DNA from: Pseudochryseolinea flava
GTDB taxonomy: Bacteria > Bacteroidota > Bacteroidia > Cytophagales > Cyclobacteriaceae
Length of the DNA stretch: 64,000 bases
NCBI RefSeq assembly: GCF_003286915.1
Contig: NZ_QMFY01000009.1
Coordinates: 62,001-126,000 of the forward strand
Direction: 5' to 3'
The notes under the pieces were generated by a model. That model had not been told where the DNA came from. It did not search any database and was given only the letters and a program-made list of their open reading frames with translations. Positions 18,199 to 27,242 of the stretch are shown here, one piece after another (the first letter of the stretch is position 1; the number at the start of each line of letters is the position of its first letter). The position numbers and the translations under genes are program-made.

Positions 18199-19641
18199 TT
18201 AGCGTCGGCTAGCTTTCAAATCTTTTCTTTCAAGGAAATAAATTATCAGCAGATACGCGACGAACACCAGCATGTGAAAACTTGATGCCAGCCAGATATT
18301 TTCGATAACGATTGAATTGATTGCATACACCAAAGCTAAAGTAAGGGTGATGTAGCTTATCCCTTGCACTACCTTGTAGGGTATCGGATAGTATTTCCTT
18401 CCCAGCAGATAACATACAACGGTCATCGTAAAATAGCAGATAAAAGTTGCCCAGCTACTACCGTCTATTCCCGCTATCGGAACCAAAAAGTAGTTTCCAA
18501 CGATTGTAATAATAGCGCCACCAAGTGTAATGTATGTCCCGTAGTAAGTTTTGTCGGTAAGCTTAAACCACACCGACAAGTTGTAGTAGATTCCCAGAAA
18601 TAAGTAGCCTAACAAAAGCACAGGAACAATTCGTAGTCCATCGTAATATTGGCTATTCCCCAAAAAAAGTTTAAGGATGTCCAAATTGATACTCACGCCC
18701 AATAAAATGACGCAGCAAAGCAGCGTGAAATAATGGTTGACGCGCGCAAAAAGTTCGGGTGAGTTTTTGTCGGCAGCGTTCGAGAAAAAGAAAGGCTCTG
18801 CCGCGTAGCGAAAAGCCAAAATAGCTAAGTTCATCACCACGGCAAACTTGTAAGTGGCACCGAAGATCCCAAGAATCTCGTTCTCGGTTTTTCCGGGATA
18901 GTAACCTTCAGGAAGCCAATAACGCAAGGTTTTTCGCGAGAACATTTCGTTGATCATGGCAGGTAATCCCGTAAGCATTACAGGATAAGCATATCGAAAC
19001 ATTTCACGCGTAATTCTGCGATCGTATGTGGGCCTCCAAGAGAGTAAAGTGCGAGAAAAGAAAAGAAGGAAGAAAGCGTTACCAATAAGCGTTGCCAACA
19101 GCACGTAGGCGAATCCAACTTCTGGATCGTAAATTACTTTGAGGAAATAAATGTTGAGTGCGATAACGATCAAGACATTAATCACCTTTCCAAGTGCGAA
19201 TGTCAAGCCTTTCTTTTGTAATCGTAAACGCGCGAAAGGAACGATCACCAAAGCATCGATGAACATGATGCCGATAGTCCAATACAAATAATCAACGTTA
19301 CCCGCGAAACCCATGTCATTAGCGATGGGCCGTGCAAAGATGATCAACACGAGCGAGGTTACTACGCTTACCGCGATAACGGTAGTCTGTGCCAGATTGA
19401 AAATGTGCTTTTCATCATTTTCACTTTTGGTAGCAAATCGAAAGTAGGCAGTCTCCATTCCAAATGCGTAGATCACATTCAAGAACGCGACAAAAGCTAA
19501 AATATCAGTAATGATTCCATATTCGCCTGCAGGAAGTACGCGTGTGTGAAGCGATACCAATAAAAAATTTAGGAATCGCGGAACGATGCTGCCAAGACCG
19601 TACAATACCGTTTCACCGGCGAGCTTTTTAATTTTACTCAT
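18199..19641 (-). CDS. Polysaccharide flippase (Wzx/MOP superfamily)
   Basis: 480 residues with about 12-14 hydrophobic helices. The N-terminus KKLAGETVLYGLGSIVPRFLNFLLVSLHTRVLPAGEYGIITDILAF is typical of Wzx-type oligosaccharide flippases of the MOP exporter superfamily. It would move lipid-linked glycan repeat units across the inner membrane. A sugar nucleotidyltransferase follows and an enoyl-CoA hydratase precedes it by 15 bases. MurJ-like lipid II flipping is the main alternative. Confidence 0.9.
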   Translation of the reverse strand: MSKIKKLAGETVLYGLGSIVPRFLNFLLVSLHTRVLPAGEYGIITDILAFVAFLNVIYAFGMETAYFRFATKSENDEKHIFNLAQTTVIAVSVVTSLVLIIFARPIANDMGFAGNVDYLYWTIGIMFIDALVIVPFARLRLQKKGLTFALGKVINVLIVIALNIYFLKVIYDPEVGFAYVLLATLIGNAFFLLFFSRTLLSWRPTYDRRITREMFRYAYPVMLTGLPAMINEMFSRKTLRYWLPEGYYPGKTENEILGIFGATYKFAVVMNLAILAFRYAAEPFFFSNAADKNSPELFARVNHYFTLLCCVILLGVSINLDILKLFLGNSQYYDGLRIVPVLLLGYLFLGIYYNLSVWFKLTDKTYYGTYITLGGAIITIVGNYFLVPIAGIDGSSWATFICYFTMTVVCYLLGRKYYPIPYKVVQGISYITLTLALVYAINSIVIENIWLASSFHMLVFVAYLLIIYFLERKDLKASRR

Positions 19642-19656
19642 GCTACTGCGAGAAGC

Positions 19657-20433
19657 TTATTTCCCTGTGAATGTTGGCTTGCGCTTTTCCATAAACGCAC
19701 TAGTTCCTTCTTTAAAATCAGCAGTTCCAGCGCAGTCGCCAAACAATTTTGCTTCTGTTTGATAACCTACTTTTTCAAAATCAAAACCAGCGTTCACGGC
19801 TTGAATAACATGTCGGACAGCGATGGATCCTTTCGCGAGAATCTTCGTCATGATCGATGTGGCTAAAACGGTTAAAGCTTGGCGATCAGCAACAACATGA
19901 TTTACTAAACCGAGACTTAAGGCTTGTTGTGCGGAAATCACATCGCCTGTCAACAGAAGTTCTAATGCTTTGCCACGGCCGACCAATTGTGTTAGTCGTT
20001 GCGTTCCACCGTATCCTGGGATAATACCAAGATTTACTTCAGGCTGGCCAAACTTTGCGTTCTCGGTAGCAACTCTAAAATGACAGGCCATTGCTAGCTC
20101 ACACCCACCGCCCAATGCAAAACCGTTTACAGCAGCAATGATAGGCTTCGGACTATCTTCAATAGCTTTAAAAATTCGCTGTCCTTTTTCGGCTAGCGTA
20201 AGTGCTTCGGTTGGCGAGAGCACAGAAAGTTCTTTAATGTCTGCTCCCGCGACAAAAGCCTTTTCGCCTTCACCGATAAGTATGATGCCTCCAATTTCTG
20301 CGTCGGTATAGGCTCGAGAAATGACTTCACTAAGTTGTGATAGTACATCTGCGTTGAGCGCATTCATAGCCTCTGGCCGTGCGATCGTTACAGTCAAAAT
20401 ATGGTTTGTAAGATCTGTCTTGATTACTGTCAT
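19657..20433 (-). CDS. Enoyl-CoA hydratase/isomerase family protein
   Basis: 258 residues from the ATG at 20433; a longer frame reaches 20472, but MTVIKTDLTNHI is the usual beginning of a crotonase fold protein. The oxyanion-hole segment GEGEKAFVAGADIKEL, the GFALGGGCELAMACHFRVA motif and PEVNLGIIPGYGGTQRLTQLVG carry the two glutamates used in hydration by crotonase (in GGGCE and QPE). Its likely role is hydration of 2-enoyl-CoA in fatty-acid or butyrate metabolism. It lies 15 bases upstream of the flippase, an unusual neighbour. The minus-strand -7-like TAAATTTG lies 180 bases upstream (20612-20619). Confidence 0.93.
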   Translation of the reverse strand: MTVIKTDLTNHILTVTIARPEAMNALNADVLSQLSEVISRAYTDAEIGGIILIGEGEKAFVAGADIKELSVLSPTEALTLAEKGQRIFKAIEDSPKPIIAAVNGFALGGGCELAMACHFRVATENAKFGQPEVNLGIIPGYGGTQRLTQLVGRGKALELLLTGDVISAQQALSLGLVNHVVADRQALTVLATSIMTKILAKGSIAVRHVIQAVNAGFDFEKVGYQTEAKLFGDCAGTADFKEGTSAFMEKRKPTFTGK

Positions 20434-20817
20434 ACATCTGGAGCGTTTAGTTTGCAACTTATCATTTTTCATCGAATTCAGCTCAATTCCTCATTTCCCA
20501 CGGTAATCCGTTTTCCCAAAATGAGTAATCAAATCTTGAAATGATGAATTTTAATCACCTTGGGAGTGCATGATTTCCGACTGGAATAGATTTTTTTCAT
20601 AATAATGCGGGCAAATTTAATTCGGATTTTTCTAACGGGTACCAGTGAACATATCGTTCCTGAAAGGGCTACCGGCGTTTTTTTGCGAAATTGTGAAGGT
20701 TATTCCTCCCTATTTCTTCACTCCCTAATGATTGTTAGTCTTTGTCCTAATGCGTGTTAGCGGATCAGGTGGCGGGGTTGTTGCCAAAAGACAATCAACC
20801 ACCTAGAAACTTTGGCT
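20434..20817. promoter_or_regulatory. Divergent intergenic region with two 22-bp-spaced dyads
   Basis: No gene is seen in this 384-base gap. Two near-identical 14-bp imperfect palindromes of the form CTAATG-N2-TGTTAG occur at 20725-20738 and 20747-20760, with starts 22 bp apart (two helical turns). They lie 58-93 bases before the ATG of the repeat-rich secreted protein, where a transcription factor site would be expected. A minus-strand -7-like element (TAAATTTG, 20612-20619) may serve the hydratase gene. The rest shows nothing recognisable. Confidence 0.45.
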
Positions 20818-22638
20818 ATGAAAACAGCACAAATGATGAAACCGGCAGGCTTGACTTTAAGCATAATGATAATACTCATGTTATCATCGCTTAACCTGGT
20901 TGCCCAAACATACACTACAAACGCGGCGGGCCCATGGGCTACCGGCGCGACATGGGGAGGCACCGCGCCTTCGGATTGGCAGGGGTACTCGGCCATCATT
21001 AATCACAACGTGACCGTGCCATCTTCGATTAATGGCTTTAACCAAATCAGGATCAACAGCGGAAGATCATTCACTTCCGGATCAGCAGGCACGCCACAAA
21101 ACTTGTCGATGCAGAACGTCACCAACTTCAACGTGAACAATGGAAACGTAACGGTATACGGCGACTTGACTTTGAACGCAACAACGATGACGATAACAAC
21201 CGGTAGCCTCACCGTTACAGGTACGCTTACTTTGACAGGCGATGCCGTGCTTACCAATAACGGCACGGGTTTAATATCAGTCGGCGCATTCAATACAAGT
21301 GGTTCTGGTGGAACGCTGAATATAAATGCAGGATCACTTTCAGTGACTAACGCAATGTCTATTAATTCATCTTCGAATGTTACGGTGGCAGCAGGAAGAG
21401 CGGTAACCGTTGGAAGTCTCGCCATCAGCAATAACAATGATGCCGTTCTCGATAACAGCGGAAATTTCACAGTTACAGGAAGTGTGTCGCAAGGGGGTAC
21501 ATTGAACAACTTAAGTGGAGGGACGCTTCAGATAAATGGTAACCTCACTGGAAGCGGATCTGGGTCGTCGGTTACAACAAATTCCGGAACGATAAATGTT
21601 TCAGGTAATGCATCGATGCCGAGCTCAAGCAGAATGCAAATCAATCCGGGCGGAACGACTTCTGTAAATGGAAACTTTACGGTTGGTGATAATGAAAACT
21701 TGGTGGTAGGAACAAACGTTGCGCCACCCGCATACGCAGATCTAATTATTAGAGGTAATCTCAATCAGACGGGAAGTGGCGATGTACGCATCAGAAGAAA
21801 TGGACGCTTCGCCGTGTTTGGTAATGTAACGGACAGTGGTGGTGGTGATTCACGTCTCACAGTGGAAAGTGGTGGGCAAGCTTATGTTCATGGTAACATT
21901 TCCTACACAGGAGGAGGAAGCCAAATTACTAACGGCAATGCGGGAAGTGCAGTAACACCTTACGGCCTTTACGTAAACGGAACAACTTCAAACACGGGAG
22001 GCGGTTCGACAACGACTGCCAACAAAGGAAACTTGGTCGTGCTTCAAACGACAAACGTACCGTTTTATAATTGGGTGAATTCAATTCCCAATACACCGAT
22101 GCCTGTGAGTTTGATCTACTTCAAGGTAACTTCATACGAACAAGAAATCGTCTCTTTGGCATGGGCAACGGCGACAGAAAAAAATACTGAGCGCTTTTCG
22201 ATTGAGCGTTCTGTGAACGGAAGCGATTTCGTTGAGATTGGATCGGTACCAGCTCACGGCAACAGCACGGAAAAACATACTTATGGCTTTCAAGATTCAA
22301 ATCTCGTTAGCGGTCGGATCTACTATCGCTTGACTTCGATCGACTACGATGGCTACACAGAATCGTTTAAAGTAGTGTTTGTCGATGCAACATTTGGCAA
22401 TCGCGTGGAGCTCTATCCTAACTCATCGACAGGAGCATATTTGAATATAAAGGCAACTTTCGAATACACATCTGATGCACGTTTCGAGATTTATGATAGC
22501 CGAGGTTTTGTGATCGAAAAGGGATCAATTACGACGGATTTGAATTTGACTTTTAGCCGTCCACTAGTTCCTGGTTCATATCTATTCCATTACGTGTCAT
22601 CGGCTCATAAACAGATAATACGCTTCGTTGTAAAGTAG
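20818..22638 (+). CDS. Repeat-rich secreted protein with T9SS-type C-terminal sorting domain
   Basis: 606 residues from the ATG at 20818 (the frame opens two codons earlier at a TTG). The first ~35 residues are a signal peptide (MKTAQMMKPAGLTLSIMIILMLSSLNLVAQ). Residues about 35-410 are a Gly/Ser/Asn/Thr-rich series of short beta-strand repeats (TVYGDLTLNATTMTITTGSLTVTGTLTLTGD...), consistent with a right-handed beta-helix. A fibronectin-type segment follows (PVSLIYFKVTSYEQEIVSLAWATATEKNTERFSIERS...), then a C-terminal ~80-residue domain resembling the T9SS type A sorting domain (ELYPNSSTGAYLNIKATFEYTSDARFEIYDSRGF). It is therefore probably exported across the outer membrane and surface-bound or released. 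A shorter relative follows. Confidence 0.82.
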   Translation: MKTAQMMKPAGLTLSIMIILMLSSLNLVAQTYTTNAAGPWATGATWGGTAPSDWQGYSAIINHNVTVPSSINGFNQIRINSGRSFTSGSAGTPQNLSMQNVTNFNVNNGNVTVYGDLTLNATTMTITTGSLTVTGTLTLTGDAVLTNNGTGLISVGAFNTSGSGGTLNINAGSLSVTNAMSINSSSNVTVAAGRAVTVGSLAISNNNDAVLDNSGNFTVTGSVSQGGTLNNLSGGTLQINGNLTGSGSGSSVTTNSGTINVSGNASMPSSSRMQINPGGTTSVNGNFTVGDNENLVVGTNVAPPAYADLIIRGNLNQTGSGDVRIRRNGRFAVFGNVTDSGGGDSRLTVESGGQAYVHGNISYTGGGSQITNGNAGSAVTPYGLYVNGTTSNTGGGSTTTANKGNLVVLQTTNVPFYNWVNSIPNTPMPVSLIYFKVTSYEQEIVSLAWATATEKNTERFSIERSVNGSDFVEIGSVPAHGNSTEKHTYGFQDSNLVSGRIYYRLTSIDYDGYTESFKVVFVDATFGNRVELYPNSSTGAYLNIKATFEYTSDARFEIYDSRGFVIEKGSITTDLNLTFSRPLVPGSYLFHYVSSAHKQIIRFVVK

Positions 22639-22717
22639 GTATTTATACGGATGCCGAGAACTATCATCCGGTTTGCCTTTGCCATAACGTCTGGGGTGCA
22701 GTGCAAGGGGCTGTCTG

Positions 22718-22748
22718 TTGGTTGTTTAACCAATCTTCTCTACATTTG
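22718..22748 (+). promoter_or_regulatory. Candidate promoter for the second T9SS-type protein
   Basis: TACATTTG (22741-22748) matches the -7 consensus TAnnTTTG, and TTGG (22718-22721) lies 19 bases upstream, one change from TTTG. The start codon is 170 bases downstream, leaving a long leader in which I see only weak hairpins. Confidence 0.4.
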
Positions 22749-22918
22749 CGCCATATCTGATTGATTTTCAGATTCGTGTATTGACGATCAGCTGGAGATC
22801 GAAAGTAAATAGAGGTTCGTTAAGAACAGTTTATTTTCCTTTTGAAAATCTGCTTACCAATAGATTCACGTAAGTATTTATACATAGTAAATTTTAGGAG
22901 CCCACCTAAAGTAAAAAA

Positions 22919-24091
22919 ATGAGTAACAAGATTTTTGCGATAACAATAGTTATCACGCTTCTCGCTTTGCCTAAATTAACCGCTCAGACGGCAACAATGA
23001 ACAACTCCGGTGATTGGGGAACTGATGGCAACTGGTCGGGAAATAACATAGGTAATACAGTCGCTGAAACGATTACGATCAGCAACAACGTAAGCCCTAC
23101 TGTTGCAAACGGTAACAGCTTTACGGTAGGAAGTATTACGCTTGCCAACAACAACACGCTTACCGTCAATGGAACACTCAACATCGGAGATGCTTCCAAT
23201 TCACGATCGCTCACGACCAACAACAATGCAAACGTGAACGTGGCCGGAACGCTTATCATCTGGGGTAATGTAACGGTGAATAACAATATCAACTGGTCAA
23301 TCTCGGGGACTGTGATCATTAAGGGAAACCTAGTGATGGTGAACAACGCGAACGTCGCGGTGTCAGGAAATTTGCGCGTCGACGGAAACCTCACAGGTGG
23401 TAACAACACCAACGTTGCCGTGAGTGGACTTGTATCTGTTGGTGGAAGCACGAACGTCGGAAACGGTTCTAACCTTAACGGGTGTGCAGGATGCTATCAG
23501 AGTGGAGGATCATGTACTGGGCCGGCATCGTTCTGCGGTAGCGGTGCATTGCCAGTTACGCTCGTTTCTTTCAAAGCAAAACCTGCTGGCGACGTTGTCA
23601 CACTGAATTGGGTAACGGCTACGGAAGAGAATGCTGAAAAATTTGTCATCGAACGTTCTGCTGACGGAATATCATTCGAAACAATCAGTGAAGTTGCAGC
23701 CGCAGGTAACAGTACATCGCGCATCGAATATAACGCAACCGACAACTTGCCACTGCTAGGACGAAATTACTATCGCTTAAGGATTGTTGACCTCGATGGT
23801 TATACGGAATATTCAAACGTCATCACCTTAACCCATGAAGGAAAAAAGACAGTGTTGATTTACCCAAATCCGTTACGCGGATCATCTTTCAACCTTGTCA
23901 AAAATTTTCAGTTCGAAAGCGACGCGACGTTGGAGATTATCGACAATTTGGGCGTGAAAATTAGAAGCATGAAGATTACTGATCTTGAGCAAGAAATTCA
24001 ATTTGGTGAGCCACTCAATGGAGGCGCTTATCTGCTGAAAGTTTTTGCTGGGGATTTTTCAACTACCATCAGATTTTCTGTAAGCCAATAA
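22919..24091 (+). CDS. Asn-rich beta-repeat secreted protein with T9SS-type C-terminal domain
   Basis: 390 residues; a shorter relative of the preceding gene. The signal peptide is MSNKIFAITIVITLLALPKLTAQ. The repeats (about 25-190) are rich in Asn, Val, Gly and Thr (TLTVNGTLNIGD..., NVNVAGTLIIWGNVTVNNNINWSISG). A five-cysteine segment (NGCAGCYQSGGSCTGPASFC, about 189-208) has no counterpart in the first protein. The segment from ALPVTLVSFKAKPAGDVVTLNWVTATEENAEKFVIERS and the end with IYPNPLRGSS... match the first protein and the T9SS type A domain (YPNP motif). Surface exposure or secretion is likely. The role may be adhesion or matrix; this is an inference from architecture. Confidence 0.82.
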   Translation: MSNKIFAITIVITLLALPKLTAQTATMNNSGDWGTDGNWSGNNIGNTVAETITISNNVSPTVANGNSFTVGSITLANNNTLTVNGTLNIGDASNSRSLTTNNNANVNVAGTLIIWGNVTVNNNINWSISGTVIIKGNLVMVNNANVAVSGNLRVDGNLTGGNNTNVAVSGLVSVGGSTNVGNGSNLNGCAGCYQSGGSCTGPASFCGSGALPVTLVSFKAKPAGDVVTLNWVTATEENAEKFVIERSADGISFETISEVAAAGNSTSRIEYNATDNLPLLGRNYYRLRIVDLDGYTEYSNVITLTHEGKKTVLIYPNPLRGSSFNLVKNFQFESDATLEIIDNLGVKIRSMKITDLEQEIQFGEPLNGGAYLLKVFAGDFSTTIRFSVSQ

Positions 24092-24112
24092 CCTAACGGA
24101 TTTGAAATAATG

Positions 24113-24143
24113 AAACAGTCACTTCATCAAGAGGTGACTGTTT
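24113..24143. terminator. Intrinsic terminator between convergent genes
   Basis: A 10-bp perfect inverted repeat, AAACAGTCAC (24113-24122) and GTGACTGTTT (24134-24143), is followed by TTCATTT on the plus strand. It lies between the T9SS-type gene (ends 24091) and the threonine dehydrogenase gene (ends 24158). Confidence 0.75.
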
Positions 24144-24157
24144 TCATTTATGCTCTT

Positions 24158-25099
24158 TTACAGCTTAAGGTTGCTAAGTATTTCCTGCGTCATTTCATCG
24201 AGATCGAACGCATGATTCCATCCCCAATCAATCCGTGCTGCTGAATCATTGATGGACTTTGGCCACGAGTCGGCAATCGCTTGTCGAAAATCAGGCTTAT
24301 AGGTGATCTCGAATTCTGGGATATGTTTCTGTATAGACGCTGCTATTTCAGATGGGCAAAAGCTCATCGCAGCAATATTGTAACTCGACCGAATCTTGAC
24401 ATGCTCAGAAGGTGCACTCATCAGATCTAACGTTGCCTTTACCGCGTCGCTCATGTACATCATGGGAAGGTAGGTGTCAGGCTTTAGAAAGCATTCAAAC
24501 TTTTTGTCGCTTAATGCTTTAAAATAAATGTCAACAGCGTAATCAGTGGTGCCTCCGCCAGGCTTTGTTTTATAGCCTATCAACCCAGGATAACGAAGAC
24601 TTCGTACATCCAGACCTTTGTTTTTGAAATACCACTCACACCATCTTTCACCAGCTTGTTTACTAATTCCGTAGATCGTAGTCGGATCCATAATGGTGTC
24701 TTGTGGCGTCTTGATCTTCGGTGTTGTTGGCCCGAATGCAGCAATGGAACTTGGCCAGTAAACTTTCTCTACTTTGTATTCGACTGCAGCATCGAGCACT
24801 TCGATCAGTCCATCCATGTTTAGCTTCCATGCGAGCCGAGGATTCTTTTCGCCAGTTGCCGACAGCACAGCGGCCAAATGATAGATCTGCGTGAACTTGT
24901 TCTTACTAATGAGCGAAATCAATTGAGGCGTGTTGAGCACGTCAAGGATCTCAAAGTTTCCTGTCGCCAATACACCTTCTGCTCCCTTGATGTCTGTTGC
25001 GATCACATTCTCTTTCCCGTACCGTTCCCACAGTCCTTGGGTTAATTCAGCACCCAACTGTCCGCCGGCGCCAATCACTAAAATCTTGTCTCTTTTCAT
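24158..25099 (-). CDS. SDR-type L-threonine 3-dehydrogenase (UDP-galactose-epimerase-like)
   Basis: 313 residues from the ATG at 25099. The Rossmann motif GAGGQLGAEL starts the protein. The SDR catalytic pair is Tyr and Lys in YGISKQAGE, with PSSIAAFG carrying the upstream Ser/Thr, and the acceptor region is TPQDTIMDPTTIY. The pattern is that of the epimerase-like threonine dehydrogenases of Bacteroidota rather than the zinc-dependent MDR form. The divergently placed kbl gene encodes the next enzyme in the pathway, L-threonine to 2-amino-3-ketobutyrate to glycine plus acetyl-CoA, which supports the assignment. The gene ends against a terminator shared with the T9SS-type gene. Confidence 0.85.
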   Translation of the reverse strand: MKRDKILVIGAGGQLGAELTQGLWERYGKENVIATDIKGAEGVLATGNFEILDVLNTPQLISLISKNKFTQIYHLAAVLSATGEKNPRLAWKLNMDGLIEVLDAAVEYKVEKVYWPSSIAAFGPTTPKIKTPQDTIMDPTTIYGISKQAGERWCEWYFKNKGLDVRSLRYPGLIGYKTKPGGGTTDYAVDIYFKALSDKKFECFLKPDTYLPMMYMSDAVKATLDLMSAPSEHVKIRSSYNIAAMSFCPSEIAASIQKHIPEFEITYKPDFRQAIADSWPKSINDSAARIDWGWNHAFDLDEMTQEILSNLKL

Positions 25100-25183
25100 T
25101 GCGTCTGAATGCGGGGCAATATTACCAAAAATTACCATTCACCTATCATGTGTTAGGAAAGGTTTTCGATTAACTTAGCGCCC

Positions 25184-25510
25184 GTGAATTTTGAAGAATA
25201 TTTAATTTCTAAAAGGATTGACTCCGATGCTTTCAAGAAAGCAGAAGAATCAATGTGGCTTACTTGGAAAGACGAGTTCGAGCAAATACATCCTAATAGC
25301 TTTACGCTGCAAAAGCTAAATCTTATCAATCCTGTAAGAAGGAAATACCAATTGAAAGTTGTTCCCGCACCGAAAGTGGTCGCCGAGAAACCAGTCGCAA
25401 CGCATGCGACGAATGTTGAACCTGCGCCTTCGAACACGTCATCAGCAACTACACCTTTGCCGAAGCCTGCAGTGCCACGGCCCGTTTTTAAACCAAAGCC
25501 AAAAATTTAA
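25184..25510 (+). CDS. Small conserved-looking hypothetical protein upstream of kbl
   Basis: 108 residues, with a GTG start. The N-terminal two-thirds (residues 1-60) is a charged helical stretch (FEEYLISKRIDSDAFKKAEESMWLTWKDEFEQIHPNSFTLQKLN); the tail (65-108) is Pro/Ala/Lys-rich (KPAVPRPVFKPKPKI). It has no signal peptide. It begins 84 bases from the divergent threonine dehydrogenase start and ends 14 bases before kbl, so it is probably co-transcribed with kbl. The function is unknown. Confidence 0.7.
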   Translation: MNFEEYLISKRIDSDAFKKAEESMWLTWKDEFEQIHPNSFTLQKLNLINPVRRKYQLKVVPAPKVVAEKPVATHATNVEPAPSNTSSATTPLPKPAVPRPVFKPKPKI

Positions 25511-25524
25511 TTTGATCTAGATCT

Positions 25525-26721
25525 ATGTATCGTAAACTACAACCTGTTCTCCAGAAAGAGCTCGAGAATATTCGTGAAGCTGGTCTATTTAAGAAAGAAC
25601 GAATTATTACGACGCCGCAAGCCGCCGACATCAAGACGCAAGACGGAAAGGAAGTGATCAACTTTTGTGCGAACAATTACTTAGGATTGTCGTCACATCC
25701 TCGTGTGCTGGAAGCTGCCAAGAATGCAATTGATAGTCACGGTTTCGGAATGTCTTCTGTCCGTTTTATTTGCGGTACTCAGGATATCCACAAAACACTC
25801 GAGAAAAAAATATCTGAATTCCTCGGCACTGAAGACACGATTCTCTATGCCGCCGCTTTCGATGCCAATGGTGGTGTGTTCGAACCTTTGTTTGGCGCGG
25901 AAGATGCTATCATATCCGATGAGCTCAATCATGCCTCTATCATTGACGGCGTGAGGTTATGTAAGGCGATGCGCTATCGCTACAAGCATAACAATATGGA
26001 CGATCTGCGTAAGCAACTTGCAGACGCAAAGGCTGCTGGCGCAAAACAAATCATCATTGTAACAGATGGTGCATTTTCAATGGACGGAACCATCGCGCAG
26101 ATGGATAAAATCTGTGACCTCGCCGATGAGTTCGAAGCATTGGTGATGACAGATGAGTGCCACTCAACGGGATTTATTGGCAAGACCGGTCGTGGTGTTC
26201 CCGAATATAGAGGCGTTACTGGTCGCGTTGATATTATCACCGGAACGTTGGGTAAAGCTCTTGGTGGCGCATCCGGTGGATTTACATCTGGTCGTAAGGA
26301 AATCATTGAAATGCTTCGTCAACGCTCGCGTCCTTACCTCTTTTCCAATACATTGGCACCGTCTATTACCGGCGCGTCAATTGCAATCTTTGATCTGTTG
26401 TCTCAGACCACTACGCTGCGCGATAAGCTGGAAGCAAATACGAAGTATTTCAGAGCGGAAATGACAAAGGCGGGATTCGACATTAAGCCAGGTGAGCACC
26501 CTATCGTTCCCATCATGCTTTACGAAGCGCCGCTAGCACAGCAATTCGCTGAGCAACTTCTTGAGAAAGGAATTTATGTGATTGGATTTTTCTATCCAGT
26601 TGTAGCGAAAGGTCAAGCGCGAATTCGAGTCCAAATTTCTGCTGCGCACGAACGCCATCATCTCGACAAAGCTATTCAAGCATTTACCGAGGTTGGGAAA
26701 GCGCTTGGTGTGCTAAAGTGA
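25525..26721 (+). CDS. kbl: Glycine C-acetyltransferase (2-amino-3-ketobutyrate CoA ligase)
   Basis: PLP enzyme of the alpha-oxoamine synthase family, which cleaves 2-amino-3-ketobutyrate to glycine and acetyl-CoA in threonine degradation. 398 residues, the family's length. [49 protein letters not shown] and the PLP-lysine K244 in [14 protein letters not shown] are all as in KBL. Related 8-amino-7-oxononanoate synthases share the fold, but the [10 protein letters not shown] segment and the threonine dehydrogenase neighbour favour KBL. Confidence 0.96.
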   Translation: MYRKLQPVLQKELENIREAGLFKKERIITTPQAADIKTQDGKEVINFCANNYLGLSSHPRVLEAAKNAIDSHGFGMSSVRFICGTQDIHKTLEKKISEFLGTEDTILYAAAFDANGGVFEPLFGAEDAIISDELNHASIIDGVRLCKAMRYRYKHNNMDDLRKQLADAKAAGAKQIIIVTDGAFSMDGTIAQMDKICDLADEFEALVMTDECHSTGFIGKTGRGVPEYRGVTGRVDIITGTLGKALGGASGGFTSGRKEIIEMLRQRSRPYLFSNTLAPSITGASIAIFDLLSQTTTLRDKLEANTKYFRAEMTKAGFDIKPGEHPIVPIMLYEAPLAQQFAEQLLEKGIYVIGFFYPVVAKGQARIRVQISAAHERHHLDKAIQAFTEVGKALGVLK

Positions 26722-27174
26722 TTATTTGATACCAAATTCCTTTTTGCGCTTCGCCACAATGTCCCCCATCTTAGAGGTGTCTTTGGCGATCAGGCCGAAA
26801 GCAGGATCGATATTGGTAGAAGGGAAGAAGTAAATACTTCCCTTCTTACCTCTGATCTTCAACCGATAAAGGTTGAGGTAGGGGATAATCTTCAGTGACT
26901 TCACTTCGGGCCAGTTAAATCTAACATTGCGCTGCCCCTCGATGATGATAATCTTATTCTTGCCCACGGCAACTCTTCTGATCTTGTCGCTAATGATTGC
27001 ATACAGATACAAAAAGATGAGCCCGAACGTGAGGAAGATAAGTGACGTAAAAAAGTTTCGCGCACCAAATGGTTGGTTAATCAACAGCGTTCCTCCAACG
27101 ATCCATTGAATACACGCAAAGACCAGGAAGAAATACTTGGCAACGTAGAATTTTGTGGGATTCGCTTCTATCAT
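26722..27174 (-). CDS. Small membrane protein, PH-like domain possible
   Basis: 150 residues. Two hydrophobic helices at about 13-32 and 40-60 are followed by a basic, beta-rich region (RRVAVGKNKIIIIEGQRNVRFNWPEVKSLKIIPYLNLYRLKIRGKKGSIYFFP), reminiscent of bacterial PH domain proteins. It lies tail to tail with kbl with no gap. The role is unknown. Confidence 0.65.
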   Translation of the reverse strand: MIEANPTKFYVAKYFFLVFACIQWIVGGTLLINQPFGARNFFTSLIFLTFGLIFLYLYAIISDKIRRVAVGKNKIIIIEGQRNVRFNWPEVKSLKIIPYLNLYRLKIRGKKGSIYFFPSTNIDPAFGLIAKDTSKMGDIVAKRKKEFGIK

Positions 27175-27242
27175 GGCTGTAACGAGGTTAAAAAATGGTA
27201 AACTAATTTACGTTTTTTTTAATTCACTGTTTCACTCTCGTG

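Noticed and set aside
21003-21509. 168-codon antisense frame inside the first T9SS-type gene
   Set aside because: Its Val/Pro/Leu-rich composition is what the complement of the Thr/Asn/Gly repeat codons yields; no start or domain supports it.
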